The notes under the pieces were generated by a model. It had not been told where the DNA came from. It saw nothing but the letters and a program-made list of their open reading frames with translations, and did no database searches. 64,000 bases of DNA from Urophycis tenuis (Eukaryota; Chordata; Actinopteri; Gadiformes; Phycidae): contig JAXIVH010000145.1 of assembly GCA_036785325.1 (NCBI GenBank), positions 134,001-198,000 on the forward strand, read 5' to 3'. A program made the translations under genes and the position numbers. Positions 35,826 through 47,991 of the stretch are shown here, piece after piece (within the stretch, counting starts at the first letter, position 1; every line of letters begins with the position of its first letter).

Positions 35826-36932
35826 ATGGCGCAATTAGGCGAGAGCGTGTCTTTCGAGACAGAAACGTTCCTCTCGAAATTGTCGACAATTGGCTCATCA
35901 GCCGCTTTCGATTCCCTCGGGCAATCCTGCTTGAGTTATGTGCAGAGCTGCGGCCGGAGCCATGCCCTGCCGGTCCACGTACAGGTACTTAGTACCTTGG
36001 GGTTCCTGGCAACCGGGGCGTTTCAAAGAGAGTTGGCCGACCGATCGGGTATACGCCAGTCGACCCTGAGCCGGGCCATGCCAGCCGTGTGGGCCGGACT
36101 CATCCGCCTGTCAGCCAGGTATATAACATTCCCATACAATGCAGCTGAACAGGTCAACATTAAAGCGCAATTTGCAGCGAGAGCCGGTTTTCCTAATATA
36201 ATCGGAGCTGTCGACTGCACTCACATTGCCATAAAAGCGCCATCACATGACGAATTTGTATATGTGAACAGGAAACATTTCCATTCAATAAATGTAGGCT
36301 ACAAATGATATGTGATGCACAAATGTTATTAACCAACATTGTGGCGAGGTGGCCTGGTTCAACGCACGACTCATATATTCGGAGTAACAGCATAGTTGGG
36401 AACAGACTGCAGGCTGGCATTGTGCGCGATGGGTGGCTTCTTGGTGAGTAATTGTATTCTTTTAATTGTCCTTATATTAATCCCCGTGATGCGCATTGAG
36501 TGTACGTCCCCAAATACTATCCTGTCTTCACAGCATCATTACTTGTTTGTGTGTTTGATTCGCTGGTTAAGCAACAGCTTCGGATCTTTCATACAAGCCC
36601 CTGTCTCTGTGTGCAAAGTACTCATGTTAATAAACCCGTGCGTAAAGTGTGAAATGTCATTATCAGCCTCACCTTTGCCCCGGCGCCCTTCGGCATTAAT
36701 TTATAACAATAGTGTGTGATCCATGTAAGTGGTGTATAAAACTAAGAAATGGGAACAACAAATCCAGTTTACTTATACTGCCTGCTTTCAATTAACCCCA
36801 GGCTACCCACTGAGGACGTGACCCCTCTGAACAACCCTCAGACTGACCGAGAGCGGAGGTACAATGACCGCCATACCCGCACTCGGTCAGTCGTTGAGAG
36901 GGCAATAGGTCTCCTGAAGGGACGGTGGGCAG
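35826..36932 (+). pseudogene. Broken HARBI1-like transposase, copy A
   Basis: Homology-like segments appear in three frames. A start region in one frame stops at about 35993. The segment with LSTLGFLATGAFQ and GFPNIIGAVDCTH (first catalytic Asp at 36213-36215) runs in another frame to a stop at 36306-36308. The continuation with MICDAQ and GSTHDSYI (second Asp) is in a shifted frame. An intron-like gap (GT at 36444, AG ending 36801) leads to the segment with VVERAIGLLKGRW (third acidic residue). After about 36932 it is fused by deletion to antisense SANT sequence. At least two frameshifts and a C-terminal loss make it inactive. Confidence 0.85.
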
Positions 36933-37174
36933 CAGTCCTCCTTTTCACTTCCATTTTTATATCTGACCACTTCTTTTTAAGTTCAGCGTGTGTGCGGCTC
37001 TCTGAACCCACAGCGTTGACCGCCTCACACACGCTGTCCCACTCACTCCTCTTCCGCTTGCTGTTAATCCCGGAGGACAAACTGCCAAATAAAACCACCC
37101 TCCGAGCCTCCACCTCAGTCAGGAGAGTCTCCAGTTCGCACTCGGTAAATTTTCGCTTTTTTAGATGTGCTCAT
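36933..37174 (-). pseudogene. Truncated Harbinger SANT/Myb-like DNA-binding gene, copy A
   Basis: An ATG at 37172-37174 is one A out of phase (six-A run) with a frame reading KFTECELETLL and then HAELKKKWSDIK. That is the helix-turn-helix pattern of the second Harbinger gene, which in the family helps transposase bind the ends. The C-terminal part is missing because of the deletion that joins it to the transposase gene. Confidence 0.75.
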
Positions 37175-37441
37175 TCTCTTTCTATGATCGTTCAGAGGGG
37201 AATCCCTGATGCAGGGCTCATTTAAATATGATTAACATAATTGAATAGGGGCGTGGACAGGGAGAAGTCTGATACTCGTGCACGTGCGCTCAATTCGGTA
37301 TGTACAAAGGAAATGTGCTTGGGTTCAGGCGTACGCTCAGATTGATACATCTGAATTTTTTTGTGCGTGCGGCGGTTTCTGGCTTTGTGCGTACGCCATG
37401 TTTCAGTAGAAAATCCACGCAATTGTTAGTACATGAGGCCC

Positions 37442-37733
37442 CAGGTATGCGGCAGTTGAGTTGGAGTGCCTAGCTGTCAAGTGGGCACTCGACACCCTAA
37501 AATACTACCTGCTGGGTAGAGACTTCACCCTAGAGACTGACCACCGCGCCTTGCAGTGGCTAGGGCGCATGAAGGACTCAAACGCCCGCATCACCCGCTG
37601 GTTCTTGGCACTGCAGCCATACCGGTTCACAGTGCAGTACCGAGCGGGCAAGCAGAATACGGTGGCGGACTTTTTGTCTCGACACCCTGTTGGGTTCCCT
37701 CCTCCAGAGGAGGAGGGAAATGTGAGAAAGTGA
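37442..37733 (+). pseudogene. Gypsy RNase H fragment, right part, copy A
   Basis: Continues the RNase H frame (AVELECLAVKWALDTLKYYL, LETDHRALQWL, then VADFLSRHP) and stops at 37731-37733, a few codons into the LTR. No integrase follows. This fits either an internally deleted element or a Gmr1-like Gypsy lineage, in which integrase precedes RT. Confidence 0.88.
37705..37720 (+). other. Polypurine tract of the truncated Gypsy element, copy A
   Basis: AGAGGAGGAGGGAAA immediately precedes the LTR TG. An equivalent tract lies at about 49871-49886 in copy B. Confidence 0.75.
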
Positions 37734-38455
37734 ACACCTCCCTTCTCACTGGTTGTCTCACAAACACATGGACTGATTGTTTTTTACTGAATGTTATTGT
37801 ATTGTACTCCAGCTGCAGTAGGGGGCAATATTTTGTTCATTCAGGACAGAGGACACATGGGATAGCCCAGGGGGGCATTGGGTGTAAACAGCTGTTTTGT
37901 ATATATTTAGATGAGGTGTAAAGTGTGTATATATATATTGGGTAATGTGTTGTTTGGTGAAATGTAAATACTGTGTTTTCTTACAAGGTTTACTTTCCAT
38001 TTAGGAATATTTTGTTTGTAGCCTTGCAATGGGGTGTTCACCCCTTATTGGTATGGCCCAACTGGCCGTGATTGGTGTATGGCCTAACTGGCCTTGATTG
38101 GTCCAATTGGGACTGATTTCTTATTTAAGGGGTGCCTCATTCTGTGTGGGGGTTAACTGAGGGTAGGTGCTGGCTTGATGTGAGGCCAGTATCCGGTATG
38201 CTAGGCTATGCTAGGCTAAGCTAACCTATGCTATGCTACTTCATGCTGAGCTAAGCGGCTAAAATGGCTAGTTTTGCCATTTAGTATTATTTAGGATTTT
38301 GGATTTATGTTTGTTTTGTTATTTTGCAAGTTGTGGTGAAGACAATAAAGCCCCACTACTTTTCAACGGCATTGCCACCCCTCGTGTTTGTCCACACGGT
38401 CCAGGCCAGAGAGTCCACATCCCAATACGTGGGGTGATCAAGTCGGTCCCTCACA
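37721..38455 (+). repeat. 3' LTR of the truncated Gypsy element, copy A
   Basis: 735 bp bounded by TGTGAG...CTCACA, starting right after the polypurine tract and containing AATAAAG near 38345. The matching 5' LTR is absent, so the element is 5'-truncated. It is unrelated in sequence to the LTRs at 13308/20215. Confidence 0.82.
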
Positions 38456-38940
38456 ATGACATTTTTGGAAATTTCTGGAAATTTCTGGAAATAAAACCTC
38501 CCACCGGTGGCCACCAGATGGAGCCATCCCTTTTGATCCTCCCCGATCCTTTTTGGTCGATCCCAGGGTTGCGCAATAGGGACTTGGGGGGGGGGGTCGT
38601 TCGCCTTCGTCAGGCAAACTCTCCGCCATGTCCCTAAGCTCACGCTAACCGACCAATGGTTGACCAAAGCTGAGCAGAGTTGAGCAGCGATCGGCCAATG
38701 GCGGAGCGATGCTGAGCAGAGCTCGGCGCTCAACGGACCAATCGCTGAGCGAGGATCGGAATACGTCACCTAATGTTTTTACGACTCATACGTAGTCACG
38801 GTCATTGCTGTCCACTGCCAACGGAGGATTCGACTAAGGTGAATTTGATGATCTTCATCCTTTGCGAGTTAATAATTCGACTTTTCGTTAAGGTATGTAT
38901 TTAGCTGTATCGATTTCGTAGAAAGAGAAACGATTCCGTT
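38456..38940 (+). promoter_or_regulatory. CCAAT-rich, promoter-like stretch, copy A
   Basis: Contains TTCTGGAAA reiterated at 38469-38490, a G-run (38585-38595) and three CCAAT words (about 38650, 38695, 38738) within 100 bp. Two splice-donor-like sites, CTAAG|GTGAAT and GTTAAG|GTATGT (near 38892), follow. Reading left to right it leads into a divergent satellite monomer and module M7, so it may be the relic promoter and first exon of the amplified gene. Inference only. Confidence 0.4.
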
Positions 38941-39129
38941 GACGTTGAAGCTATGTTTTTAGCTGCTGGGTAGACTTCATTCAAACTATCGCCGTTTTGT
39001 CTGTGAGCAAGCATATGACTCGTGGATGATCTCCTTTTAATCGTGGCAATCTAAGCTTTCCAAAGGTGTATGGCATGACTAAATTCGCCCACGGGTCGTC
39101 GAAATAATAAGCTGATTCATGTGTGTTCT
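38941..39129 (+). repeat. Divergent 214-bp satellite monomer, copy A
   Basis: Clearly homologous to the satellite (CTATGTTTTTAGCTGCTGGG, CTAAGCTTTCCAA) but with many substitutions not seen elsewhere. It sits alone between the promoter-like stretch and M7. Confidence 0.85.
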
Positions 39130-39831
39130 GTTGGCTGTGGAAAGAAAATAGCACACAAGTCCTACCAAGTCACCTTTATTGTCAGTGATAAACATTAATA
39201 AATAAACAGTATGGACATTGTATAAACAGTTGTATAAAAAGTGTAAACGGTATGAACAGTGTTCTTATAAAAGATATCAATATCAATACTGATCACGTGT
39301 GTATTTTATATTTCCAGATTATTTGTTGATGAGCCAGAGCCTGTGACTCCCACCAACCGGCCCGTTCAGCCCACTGCGTTGTCGTCCTCCACCCGGCCGA
39401 AGCCTCCTGCGCCCACCCGCCTCCAGCCGAGGCCTCCTGCTGCGTCAGCCTGTGGCCCGCCCGCCCCCTGTGTCGGCAGCACCCATACCGCTGGTCCTCC
39501 CCGCACAGCCACAGGCCCCCTCCGTCCTGCTTCGTGGGCCATCCTGCAGCTGTCTCTGCAGTCATCGTGTGTCAAAACCATTCAAACTTGTATATGGTAA
39601 CATTTCAAAATGACACCAGCATAAATGAGGACCTTGCAATAGGTTGTGTGTTACAGGACCCCCCTGGCATACAGCTGTATGTCTCTGTGAAGGTGGTTGT
39701 GAAGAACGGCATCCGGCTGAACAAGTACAAGTGCCGGCGAGGCAGCAACTCTCTCGAGGGGTTGCACGCCCACCTGGTTAACGCCATCCCTTCACAGCGA
39801 TGTGGGATCATGCCGTTCCAAGTAAGTGATT

Positions 39832-39870
<39 letters not shown>

Positions 39871-40109
39871 GCGCATATATGCACACACACATACGCATAT
39901 ATACACACACATATATATATATATACTTATACATAGCTGACCCTTTTTTTCCCCCTTCTCGGGGATTATGCTCCCAGTTTTGATCTCGGACGTCTGGTCA
40001 CTTGTAGCATATAATAATATTCTATTACTGTTAAGCCAACTATGAATAATAAAACAGGCCAAAACATGTGTCCTTTATCATAGCTACACGTATTACAAAA
40101 AAAACGCGT
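39130..40109 (+). repeat. Composite module M7
   Basis: Proline-rich segment from 39318; 55-codon segment 39657-39821. Nearly identical to M1, M4 and M10. Confidence 0.9.
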
Positions 40110-40519
40110 GAATTGAAAAGTTGAATGTATGTTTTTAGCTGCTGGGTAGACTTCAGTCAACCTGACGCAGTTTTGTCTGTGAGCAACCAAATTGCTCGGG
40201 GATGGGCTCATTTTAAGCGGGGAAATCTAAGGTTCCCAACGGCGTATGGCAAGACTATATTGAGTCATGGGTTGTTGAAATACTGAGCTAATTAATTTTT
40301 GATCTGTGAGGAAAGATTGATGTTAATTGAAACGTTGAAGGTATGTTTTTAGCTGCTGGGTAGACTTCAGTCAACCTGACGCAGTTTTGTCTGTGAGCAA
40401 CGAAATTGGTCGGGGATGGGCTCATTTTAAGCGGGGAAATCTAAGCTTTCCAACGGCGTATGGCATGACTATATTTGCCCACGGGTCGTCGAAATAATAA
40501 GCTGATTCATGTGTGTTCT
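40110..40519 (+). repeat. 214-bp satellite block S8 (2 monomers)
   Basis: One standard and one boundary monomer, as in S5. Confidence 0.93.
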
Positions 40520-41312
40520 GTTGGCTGTGGAAAGAAAATAGCACACAAGTCCTACCAAGTCACCTTTATTGTCAGTGATAAACATTAATAAATAAACAGT
40601 ATGGACATTGTATAAACAGTTGTATAAAAAGTGTAAACGGTATGAACAGTGTTCTTATAAAAGATATCAATATCAATACTGATCACGTGTGTATTTTATA
40701 TTTCCAGATTATTTGTTGATGAGCCAGAGCCTGTGACTCCCACCAACCGGCCCGTTCAGCCCACTGCGTTGTCGTCCTCCACCCGGCCGAAGCCTCCTGC
40801 GCCCACCCGCCTCCAGCCGAGGCCTCCTGCGCCCACCCGCCTCCAGCCGAGGCCTCCTGCTGCGTCAGCCTGTGGCCCGCCCGCCCCCTGTGTCGGCAGC
40901 ACCCATACCGCTGGTCCTCCCCGCACAGCCACAGGCCCCCTCCGTCCTGCTTCGTGGGCCATCCTGCAGCTGTCTCTGCAGTCATCGTGTGTCAAAACCA
41001 TTCAAACTTGTATATGGTAACATTTCAAAATGACACCAGCATAAATGAGGACCTTGCAATAGGTTGTGTGTTACAGGACCCCCCTGGCATACAGCTGTAT
41101 GTCTCTGTGAAGGTGGTTGTGAAGAACGGCATCCGGCTGAACAAGTACAAGTGCTGGCGAGGCAGCAACTCTCTCGAGGGGTTGCACGCCCACCTGGTTA
41201 ACGCCGTCCCTTCACAGCGATGTGGGATCATGCCGTTCCAAGTAAGTGATTAAAACACACACACACACACACACACACACGCGCATACATACACACACAC
41301 ACACGCATATAT

Positions 41313-41392
<80 letters not shown>

Positions 41393-41574
41393 TTAAACAT
41401 AGCTGACCCTTTTTTTCCCCCTTCTCGGGGATTATGCTCCCAGTTTTGATCTCGGACGTCTGGTCACTTGTAGCATATAATAATATTCTATTACTGTTAA
41501 GCCAACTATGAATAATAAAACAGGCCAAAACATGTGTCCTTTATCATAGCTACACGTATTACAAAAAAAACGCG
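40520..41574 (+). repeat. Composite module M8
   Basis: Proline-rich segment from 40708 with a private 30-bp in-frame tandem duplication (about 40793-40852); 55-codon segment 41077-41241 (KCWRG type); long TA tract near 41321-41390 with one interruption. Confidence 0.9.
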
Positions 41575-42010
41575 TGAATTGAAACGTTGAAGGTATGTTT
41601 TTAGCTGCTGGGTAGACTTCAGTTAACCTGACACAGTTTTGTCTGTGAGCAACCAAATTGGTCGGGGATGGGCTCATTTTAAGCGGGGAAATCTAAGCTT
41701 TCCAACGGCGTATGGCAAGACTATATTGACTCATGGGTTGTTGAAATACTAAGCTAATTAATTTGTGTTCTGTAAGGAAAGATTAATGTTAATTGAAACG
41801 TTGATGGTATGTTTTTAGCTGCTGGGTAGACTTCAGTCAACCTGACACAGTTTTGTCTGTTAGCAACCAAATTGGTCGGTGATGGGCTCATTTTAAGCGG
41901 GGAAATCTAAGGTTCCCAACGGCGTATGGCAAGACTATATTGACTCATGGGTCGTTGAAATACTAAGCTAATTAATTTGTGTTCTGTAAGGAAAGATTGA
42001 TGTTAATTGA
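41575..42010 (+). repeat. 214-bp satellite, left part of block S9 (2 monomers)
   Basis: Two monomers before the LINE, one more than at the same place in block A. Confidence 0.93.
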
Positions 42011-45000
42011 TTCAAAAGATTCAAAGGTCTTTATTGTCATTTGCTCAACAGATACAGCGTACATGTTGGCAATGAAAATCTTAAGTCCCAGGCACCCCAA
42101 AACAACTCAATAAGTGTCTAGAATAACAGAAGAGAAAAACTAGTGCAATAAAAATAAAAATAAAAAATAAAAAATAAAAATAATATAAAATAAAATAAAA
42201 TGTATATACAACATGATAATAATATAAACATTAAAACATTAAACATTCTAAGGTGCAGAAGTGTAAAAGTAAAAGTAAAAGTGTTATATTTACATGTGCA
42301 GTTGAATTAGCAGCAGTTATGGGGAGGTATGGACCGATATGGATTAAATAATTTAATTAAATAAATATGAAAATAAATATTTTCCTATAAACAGATGTAT
42401 TGACCTTCACAGAGCTCAGGAGTTCAACAGTCCTATAGCCTGTGGGATGAAACTGTCCCTGAGTCTGGTGGTCCTGGTCCGGATGCTGCGGTACCGTCTG
42501 CCAGACGGCAGCAGACAGAACAGTTTGTTGCTGGGGTGATGGGGGTCTTTTAGAATCCTGTAGGCCTTCTTCCTACACCGCTGGGTGTAGAGGTCCTCCA
42601 TGGATGGCAGCTCCGTCCTGGTGATGTGCTGAGCAGTTTTCACCACCCTCTGTAGAGTCTTACGGTTGAGGGCGGTGCAGCTGCCATACCAGGCCGTGAT
42701 GCGGCCGGTCAGGATACTCTCGATGGTGCACCTGTAGAAGTTACAGAGTATCCTGGAGTCCATGTTGAACCTCCGCAGCCTGCGGAGGAAGAAGAGCCTC
42801 TGACGGGCTGTCTTGGTGATGATGTTGGTGTGATGGGTCCATATCAGGTCCTCAGTGATGTGAACCCCGAGGAACCTGAAGCTGCTGACTCTCTCCACAG
42901 GAGTCCCGTCGATGGTGATGGGGGCGTGTCCACCTCTCTGTTTCTTCCTGTAATCCACAATCAGTTCCTTGGTTTTGCTGATGTTGAGAAGGAGGTTGTT
43001 GTCCTGGCACCAAGATGTCAGGGCTCTGACCTCCTCTCTGTACGCCGTCTCGTTGCCGTCGGTGATCAGGCCGATGACGGTCGTGTCATCAGCAAACTTA
43101 ATGATGGAGTTGGAGCTGTGTGTGGCCACGCAGTCGTGCGTGAACAGGGAGTAGAGGAGAGGGCTGAGCACGCAACCCTGGGGGGCTCCGGTGTTGAGGG
43201 TCTGGCTGGAGGATGTGATGTTACCCATCCGCACTGCCTGGCATCTGCCCGTCAGGAAGTTCAGGATCCAGTCACAGAGGGCGCTGTTGAGCCCGAGGTC
43301 CCTGAGCTTGATGACGAGCTTGGAAGGCACAATGGTGTTGAATGCTGAACTGTAGTCAATGAACAGCATTCTCACATACGTGTTCCTCTGGTCCAGGTGG
43401 GAGAGGGCAGTGTGGAGGGTGAGGGTGATGGCATCGGCTGTGGACCTGTTCTTCCTGTAAGCAAACTGCAGGGGGTCCAGAGAGTCGGGGAGGGAGGAGG
43501 TGATGAACTGTTTGACTAACCGCTCAAAGCACTTCATGATGATGGGGGTGAGTGCAACTGGGCGGTAGTCATTAAGGCAGATGGTTTTAGTCTTTTTAGG
43601 GACAGGAATGATGGTTGACTCCTTGAAACATGTGGGGACTACAGACTGGAGCAGTGATTTATTGAAGATGTCTGTGAACACCTCTGCCAGCTGAACTGCA
43701 CACACCTTGAGAGCACGACCAGGGATGCCGTCAGGCCCAGGAGCCCTATGTGTGTTGATCCTTTTTAGGGATCTGCACACATCTACACTGGTTAAAACCA
43801 GGGGGCAGGGGCAGGGATCCTGAGCCTTCTGTACCTCCACAGCCGGGGGTCTCTCAAAGCGTGCATAAAACGTGTTCAGTTCATCTGGGAGAGATGCACA
43901 CACCCCCTCAGCACCACCTACTGATCTTTTGTAGTCTATTATAGTTTTTAGTCCAGACCACATGTTTATAGCATTGGAGCCCTTGTAGTCAGACTCCACT
44001 TTGTTCTTATATTGTCTTTTAGCACTGCTAATAGCTCTCCGGAGCGCATACCTGGAATTCCTGTATTCGTCCAAATCACCGGCGCTGTGCGCGACAGCCC
44101 AAGCTTTAAGTTTAGCTCGGACCTCGCTATTTATCCTGGGCTTTTGATTTGGGAATGTTCGTACAGTAATCCGCGGTACGACGTCATCGATGCATTTACT
44201 GATGTAGCAAATGACCGCGTCTGTGTGTGTGTTTATGTCCTCATCCTCAAACACACACCACTCCGTAGTGCTGAAGCAGTGTTGGAGAGCAGAGTCTGAC
44301 TGCTCGGTCCAACGCTGGACTGTCCGTGTCACAGGTCGGTCTCTTTTCAGTCTCTGCCGGTAAACGGGGAGCAGGAGAAGAGATGTGTGGTCCGACTTGC
44401 CAAAGGGGGGGCGGGGGAGGGCTTTGTATCCGTTGCGAAAGGGAGAGTAAACATGGTCCAGCGTATTTCCACCGCGCGTGGGGCAGCTGACGTGCTGATA
44501 GTATTTCGGCAGGACTTTCTTCATGTTGGCGCTATTAAAATCCCCGGCCACAATAAATGCAGCCTCCGGCCTTGAAGTCTCTTTCCTGTCGATAACTCCG
44601 TACAGCTCCTCCAGCGCTGTGTTGTTGTCAGCGTGCGGCGGCACATACACTGCTGTTAAAACAACAGATGTAAACTCCCTCGGCAGGTAAAAAGGACGGC
44701 ATCTGATCATGATGTGCTCTAAGCTGGGAGAACAGTCCGAAGAAATTATCTCCACATCTGAGCACCAGTTGTTGTTGATCATAAAGCAGACACCCCCTCC
44801 CTTACTCTTCCCTGAGTTTATTGTCCGGTCCTGGCGATGAATGGAGAATCCGTGCGGGACAATGGCGGCGTCCTGGATCGAAGGGTCAAGCCAAGTCTCC
44901 GTGAAAACCATAACGTTACAGTTCTTAATGTCCCGTTGGAATGCCATCCTACTTCGGAGTTCATCCAGCTTATTATCCAGGGATTGGACATTTGCCAGAA

Positions 45001-45186
45001 GTAAGCTCGGTAGAGGTGGCCGGTTTTCGCGTTTCCTCAGCCTGACTAGGACCCCGGCCCGGGATCCTCGCCGTCTTTGTCTCCTGCGCCCCGCAGGTAA
45101 AGCGCCAACAGGTAACCACGGAGTCTCGCCATTGTTGTTGTTTGCTGGTCGTGGAGGTTTGTTGCTGTTTACCAGCGACCTGATGA
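42011..45186 (-). mobile_element. Non-LTR retrotransposon (CR1/L2/Rex1-type LINE), copy B
   Basis: Same insertion site, truncation and 3' end as copy A, so it was duplicated with the block and not inserted independently. Confidence 0.85.
42416..45186 (-). CDS. LINE ORF2: APE endonuclease and reverse transcriptase, copy B
   Basis: The protein from the ATG at 44947 is identical to copy A; the one coding difference I noticed (base 43583 against 31417) is synonymous. The frame is open upstream of the ATG to about 45186. Domain and catalytic motif positions are as in copy A, with GDFN at 135-138 and FADD at 618-621. Confidence 0.88.
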
Positions 45187-45891
45187 ATAAAGATCAATCT
45201 TAATCTTCTTAATTGATCTTAATTGAAGATTAAGATTGAGATTAAAATTGAGATTGAGATTCAATTGAGATTGAAACGTTGAAGGTATGTTTTTAGCTTC
45301 TGGGTAGACTTCAGTCAACCTGACGCAGTTTAGTCTGTGAGCAACCAGACCGTTCGCGGATGGGCTCATTTTAAGCGGGGAAATCTAAGCTTTCCAACGG
45401 TGTATGGCAAGACTATATTAACCAAAGGGTCGTTGAAATACTAAGCTAAATAATTTGTGTTCTGTAAGGAAAGATTGATCTTAATTGAAACGTTGAAGGT
45501 ATGTTTTTAGCTGCTGGGTAGACTTCAGTCAACCTGACGCAGTTTTGTCTGTGAGCAACCAAATTGCTCGGGGATGGGCTCATTTTAAGCAGGGAAATCT
45601 AAGCTTTCCAACGGCGTATGGCAAGACTATATTGACTCATGGGTCGTTGAAATACTAAGCTAATTAATTTGTGTTCTGTAAGGAAAGATTGATGTTAATT
45701 GAAACGTTGAAGGTATGTTTTTAGCTGCTGGGTAGACTTCAGTCAACCTGACGCAGATTTGACTGTGAGCAACCAAATTGCTCGGAGATGGGCTCATTTT
45801 AAACGGGGAAATCTAAGCTTTCCAACGACGTATGGCATGACTATATTTGCCCACGGGTCGTCGAAATAATAAGCTGATTCATGTGTGTTCT
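45187..45891 (+). repeat. Palindromic junction plus satellite, right part of block S9
   Basis: The mirrored AATCTTAATCTTC junction (about 45196-45237) is retained, followed by three monomers ending in the boundary variant. Confidence 0.9.
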
Positions 45892-46425
45892 GTTGGCTGT
45901 GGAAAGAAAATAGCACACAAGTCATACCAAGTTACCTTTATTGTCAGTGATAAACATTAATAAATAAACAGTATGGACATTGTATAAACAGTTGTATATA
46001 AAGGGTAAACGGTATGAACAGTGTTCTTCTAAAAGATATGAATATCAATACTGATCACGTGTGTATTTTATATTTCCAGGTTATTTGTTGATGAGCCAGA
46101 GCCTGTGACTCCCACCAACCGGCCCGTTCAGCCCACTGCGTTGTCGTCCTCCACCCGGCCGAAGCCTCCTGCGCCCACCCGCCTCCAGCCGAGGCCTCCT
46201 GCTGCGTCAGCCTGTGGCCCGCCCGCCCCCTGTGTCGGCAGCACCCATACCGCTGGTCCTCCCCGCACAGCCACAGGCCCCCTCCGTCCTGCTTCGTGGG
46301 CCATCCTGCAGCTGTCTCTGCAGTCATCGTGTGTCAAAACCATTCAAACTTGTATATGGTAACATTTCAAAATGACACCAGTATAAATGAGGACCTTGCA
46401 ATAGGTTGTGTGTTACAGGACCCCC
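45892..46425 (+). repeat. Truncated composite module M9
   Basis: Proline-rich segment from 46080; the 55-codon segment is cut at the same place as in M6. Confidence 0.88.
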
Positions 46426-46608
46426 CTGCACACACACACACACACGCATAAATATATATAAAGCTTTATTGCAGACCCATGTTCATACGGTATAATTTAA
46501 AAAGAAAAGTCTCAATGATGGCTTCAATGATACATTTTATTTCACAGCTTCAGCCGTCACCTGTAAGCATTGTACACAATGACAGTCAAATGGAAATGTG
46601 TGTTTCAG

Positions 46609-47136
46609 GTATACTTGGTGTCCTTTGCCGTGCAGTGGAACCACCGCATGGCATCGCTCCGTGTCGCCGGTGGTCACGGCCGGCGGACGTCTTGCTTGGA
46701 CCCGCGGCAGATCCAGCGCGTCAACCAGCAGGCCGAGGCAAGGAGGCCTCCTGCTGCGTCAGCCTGTGGCCGGCCCCCCATGTCGGCAGCACCCATACTG
46801 CTGCTGGTCCTCCCCGCACAGCCACAGGCCCCCTCCGTCCTGTTTCGTGGGCCATCCTGCAGCCAGAGCTTTGTCCCTCCTGCACCAACAGTGAAGGCGT
46901 TCATGCCCAACAAGTCCTCGCGGCCTTGTGGGGCTTGCCACGTGCCAAACTGTGGTGGACGGCGAAAGAGGTACACCCCTTCCAAGGACAAAGTGGCTGG
47001 AAGCCCACAGAAGATATTTTCCTTCTGCCCATCCACGAGGAAGTCCACTACCCCTGGCTTCGACAATGTTGTCTATGACAACTTTGAACACTTTAAGAGT
47101 GTCGTGGATGCAGAGTTGGAAAGGAGGACTTTGTAG
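46609..47136 (+). pseudogene. Last exon of the amplified ancestral gene, copy B
   Basis: Sequence-identical by eye to 34443-34970, with the same acceptor, 175-codon frame, cysteine cluster and TAG. Upstream coding is equally broken. Confidence 0.7.
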
Positions 47137-47363
47137 ATACCGGACTTTGTAAATAACTGTAAATATGTGTGTGTGTGTGTTTGTCTTTTTCTTTGTGTGT
47201 GTTTTAAAGTGCTTCAGCAAGCAGCTATTTATATAGTTCAAAATAATGCACTTTACAGTTTTACTTGAAGTCATTTTGTTTGTTTTTTATATTGCTGTTG
47301 AAATGCACAATGTTTTTAACCTTAATCAGTTCAACACAATCAGTTTCCCTTGTTCGTGTTCAG

Positions 47364-47526
47364 ATAATCTGGATCCTGTTCTCCAGAGCCCTGACTTTGA
47401 ACAGCCCTTCACCGTCCAGACTGACGCATCTGGTGTTGGTCTTGGGGCAGTACTGCTCCAAGGAGAGGGGGACGACATGAAGCCTGTGGCTTACATAAGT
47501 CGCAAGTTGTTTCCCAGAGAGACCAG
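47364..47526 (+). pseudogene. Gypsy RNase H fragment, left part, copy B
   Basis: As copy A with one substitution near the end (TTTCCCAG for TTCCCCAG). It ends in the CAG target duplication. Confidence 0.88.
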
Positions 47527-47991
47527 GGGCCTCATGTACGAACGTTGCGTACGCACAAAAAAATGGTGTACGTTCATTCTCACGGCAAAGTGCAGATGTA
47601 TCAAGACTGAAATGGCCGTATAAATTTGCGTGCCTCACGTCAACTCTTGAGCTGGCGTACGCACATTTCTACAACAGTTGACCCTTTGGTGACACTTAGA
47701 GGTGATCAAAGCATCATGTTTAATTTGTCAGAGCAATGAAATTCTTATTACATGGCAGACAACCTCTACGCAGTAGATGGACATAAGAGATAAGAAATAA
47801 AAATAATTAAATGCTGGGAAACTGTCATAATAAAGGAATGTGTAAAATAGTAGTTGATTGAGTGATGTGCACATTCGAGACACGTGAACAATTAACACCG
47901 ATGAACAATCAACACCGACAAGTCTGCAATAACATGACTGGGGTATAAAAGCACACCCAAAAATTACGTCAACAATTAGAGGACATTGCGA

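Larger units (their letters stand above)
35361..37441 (+). mobile_element. PIF/Harbinger DNA transposon inserted in RNase H, copy A
   Basis: Terminal inverted repeats begin GGGCCTCATGTAC on both ends and remain similar for about 27 bp. The 3-bp target duplication CAG lies at 35358-35360 and 37442-37444; removing one copy restores the RNase H frame exactly. Subterminal GCGTACGCACAAA and CAGATGTATCAA motifs recur in inverted orientation. It encodes a damaged transposase (plus) and a damaged SANT/Myb-like protein (minus), so it is non-autonomous. Confidence 0.92.
27230..39129 (+). repeat. Tandemly duplicated block A (about 11.9 kb)
   Basis: Runs from module M4 to the start of M7 and matches block B (39130-51296) along its length. 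Offsets are constant at 11904 on the left and 12166 after one extra satellite monomer and microsatellite changes. The two LINE proteins are identical over 843 residues, and only about a dozen substitutions were noticed across the non-satellite part. Confidence 0.95.
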
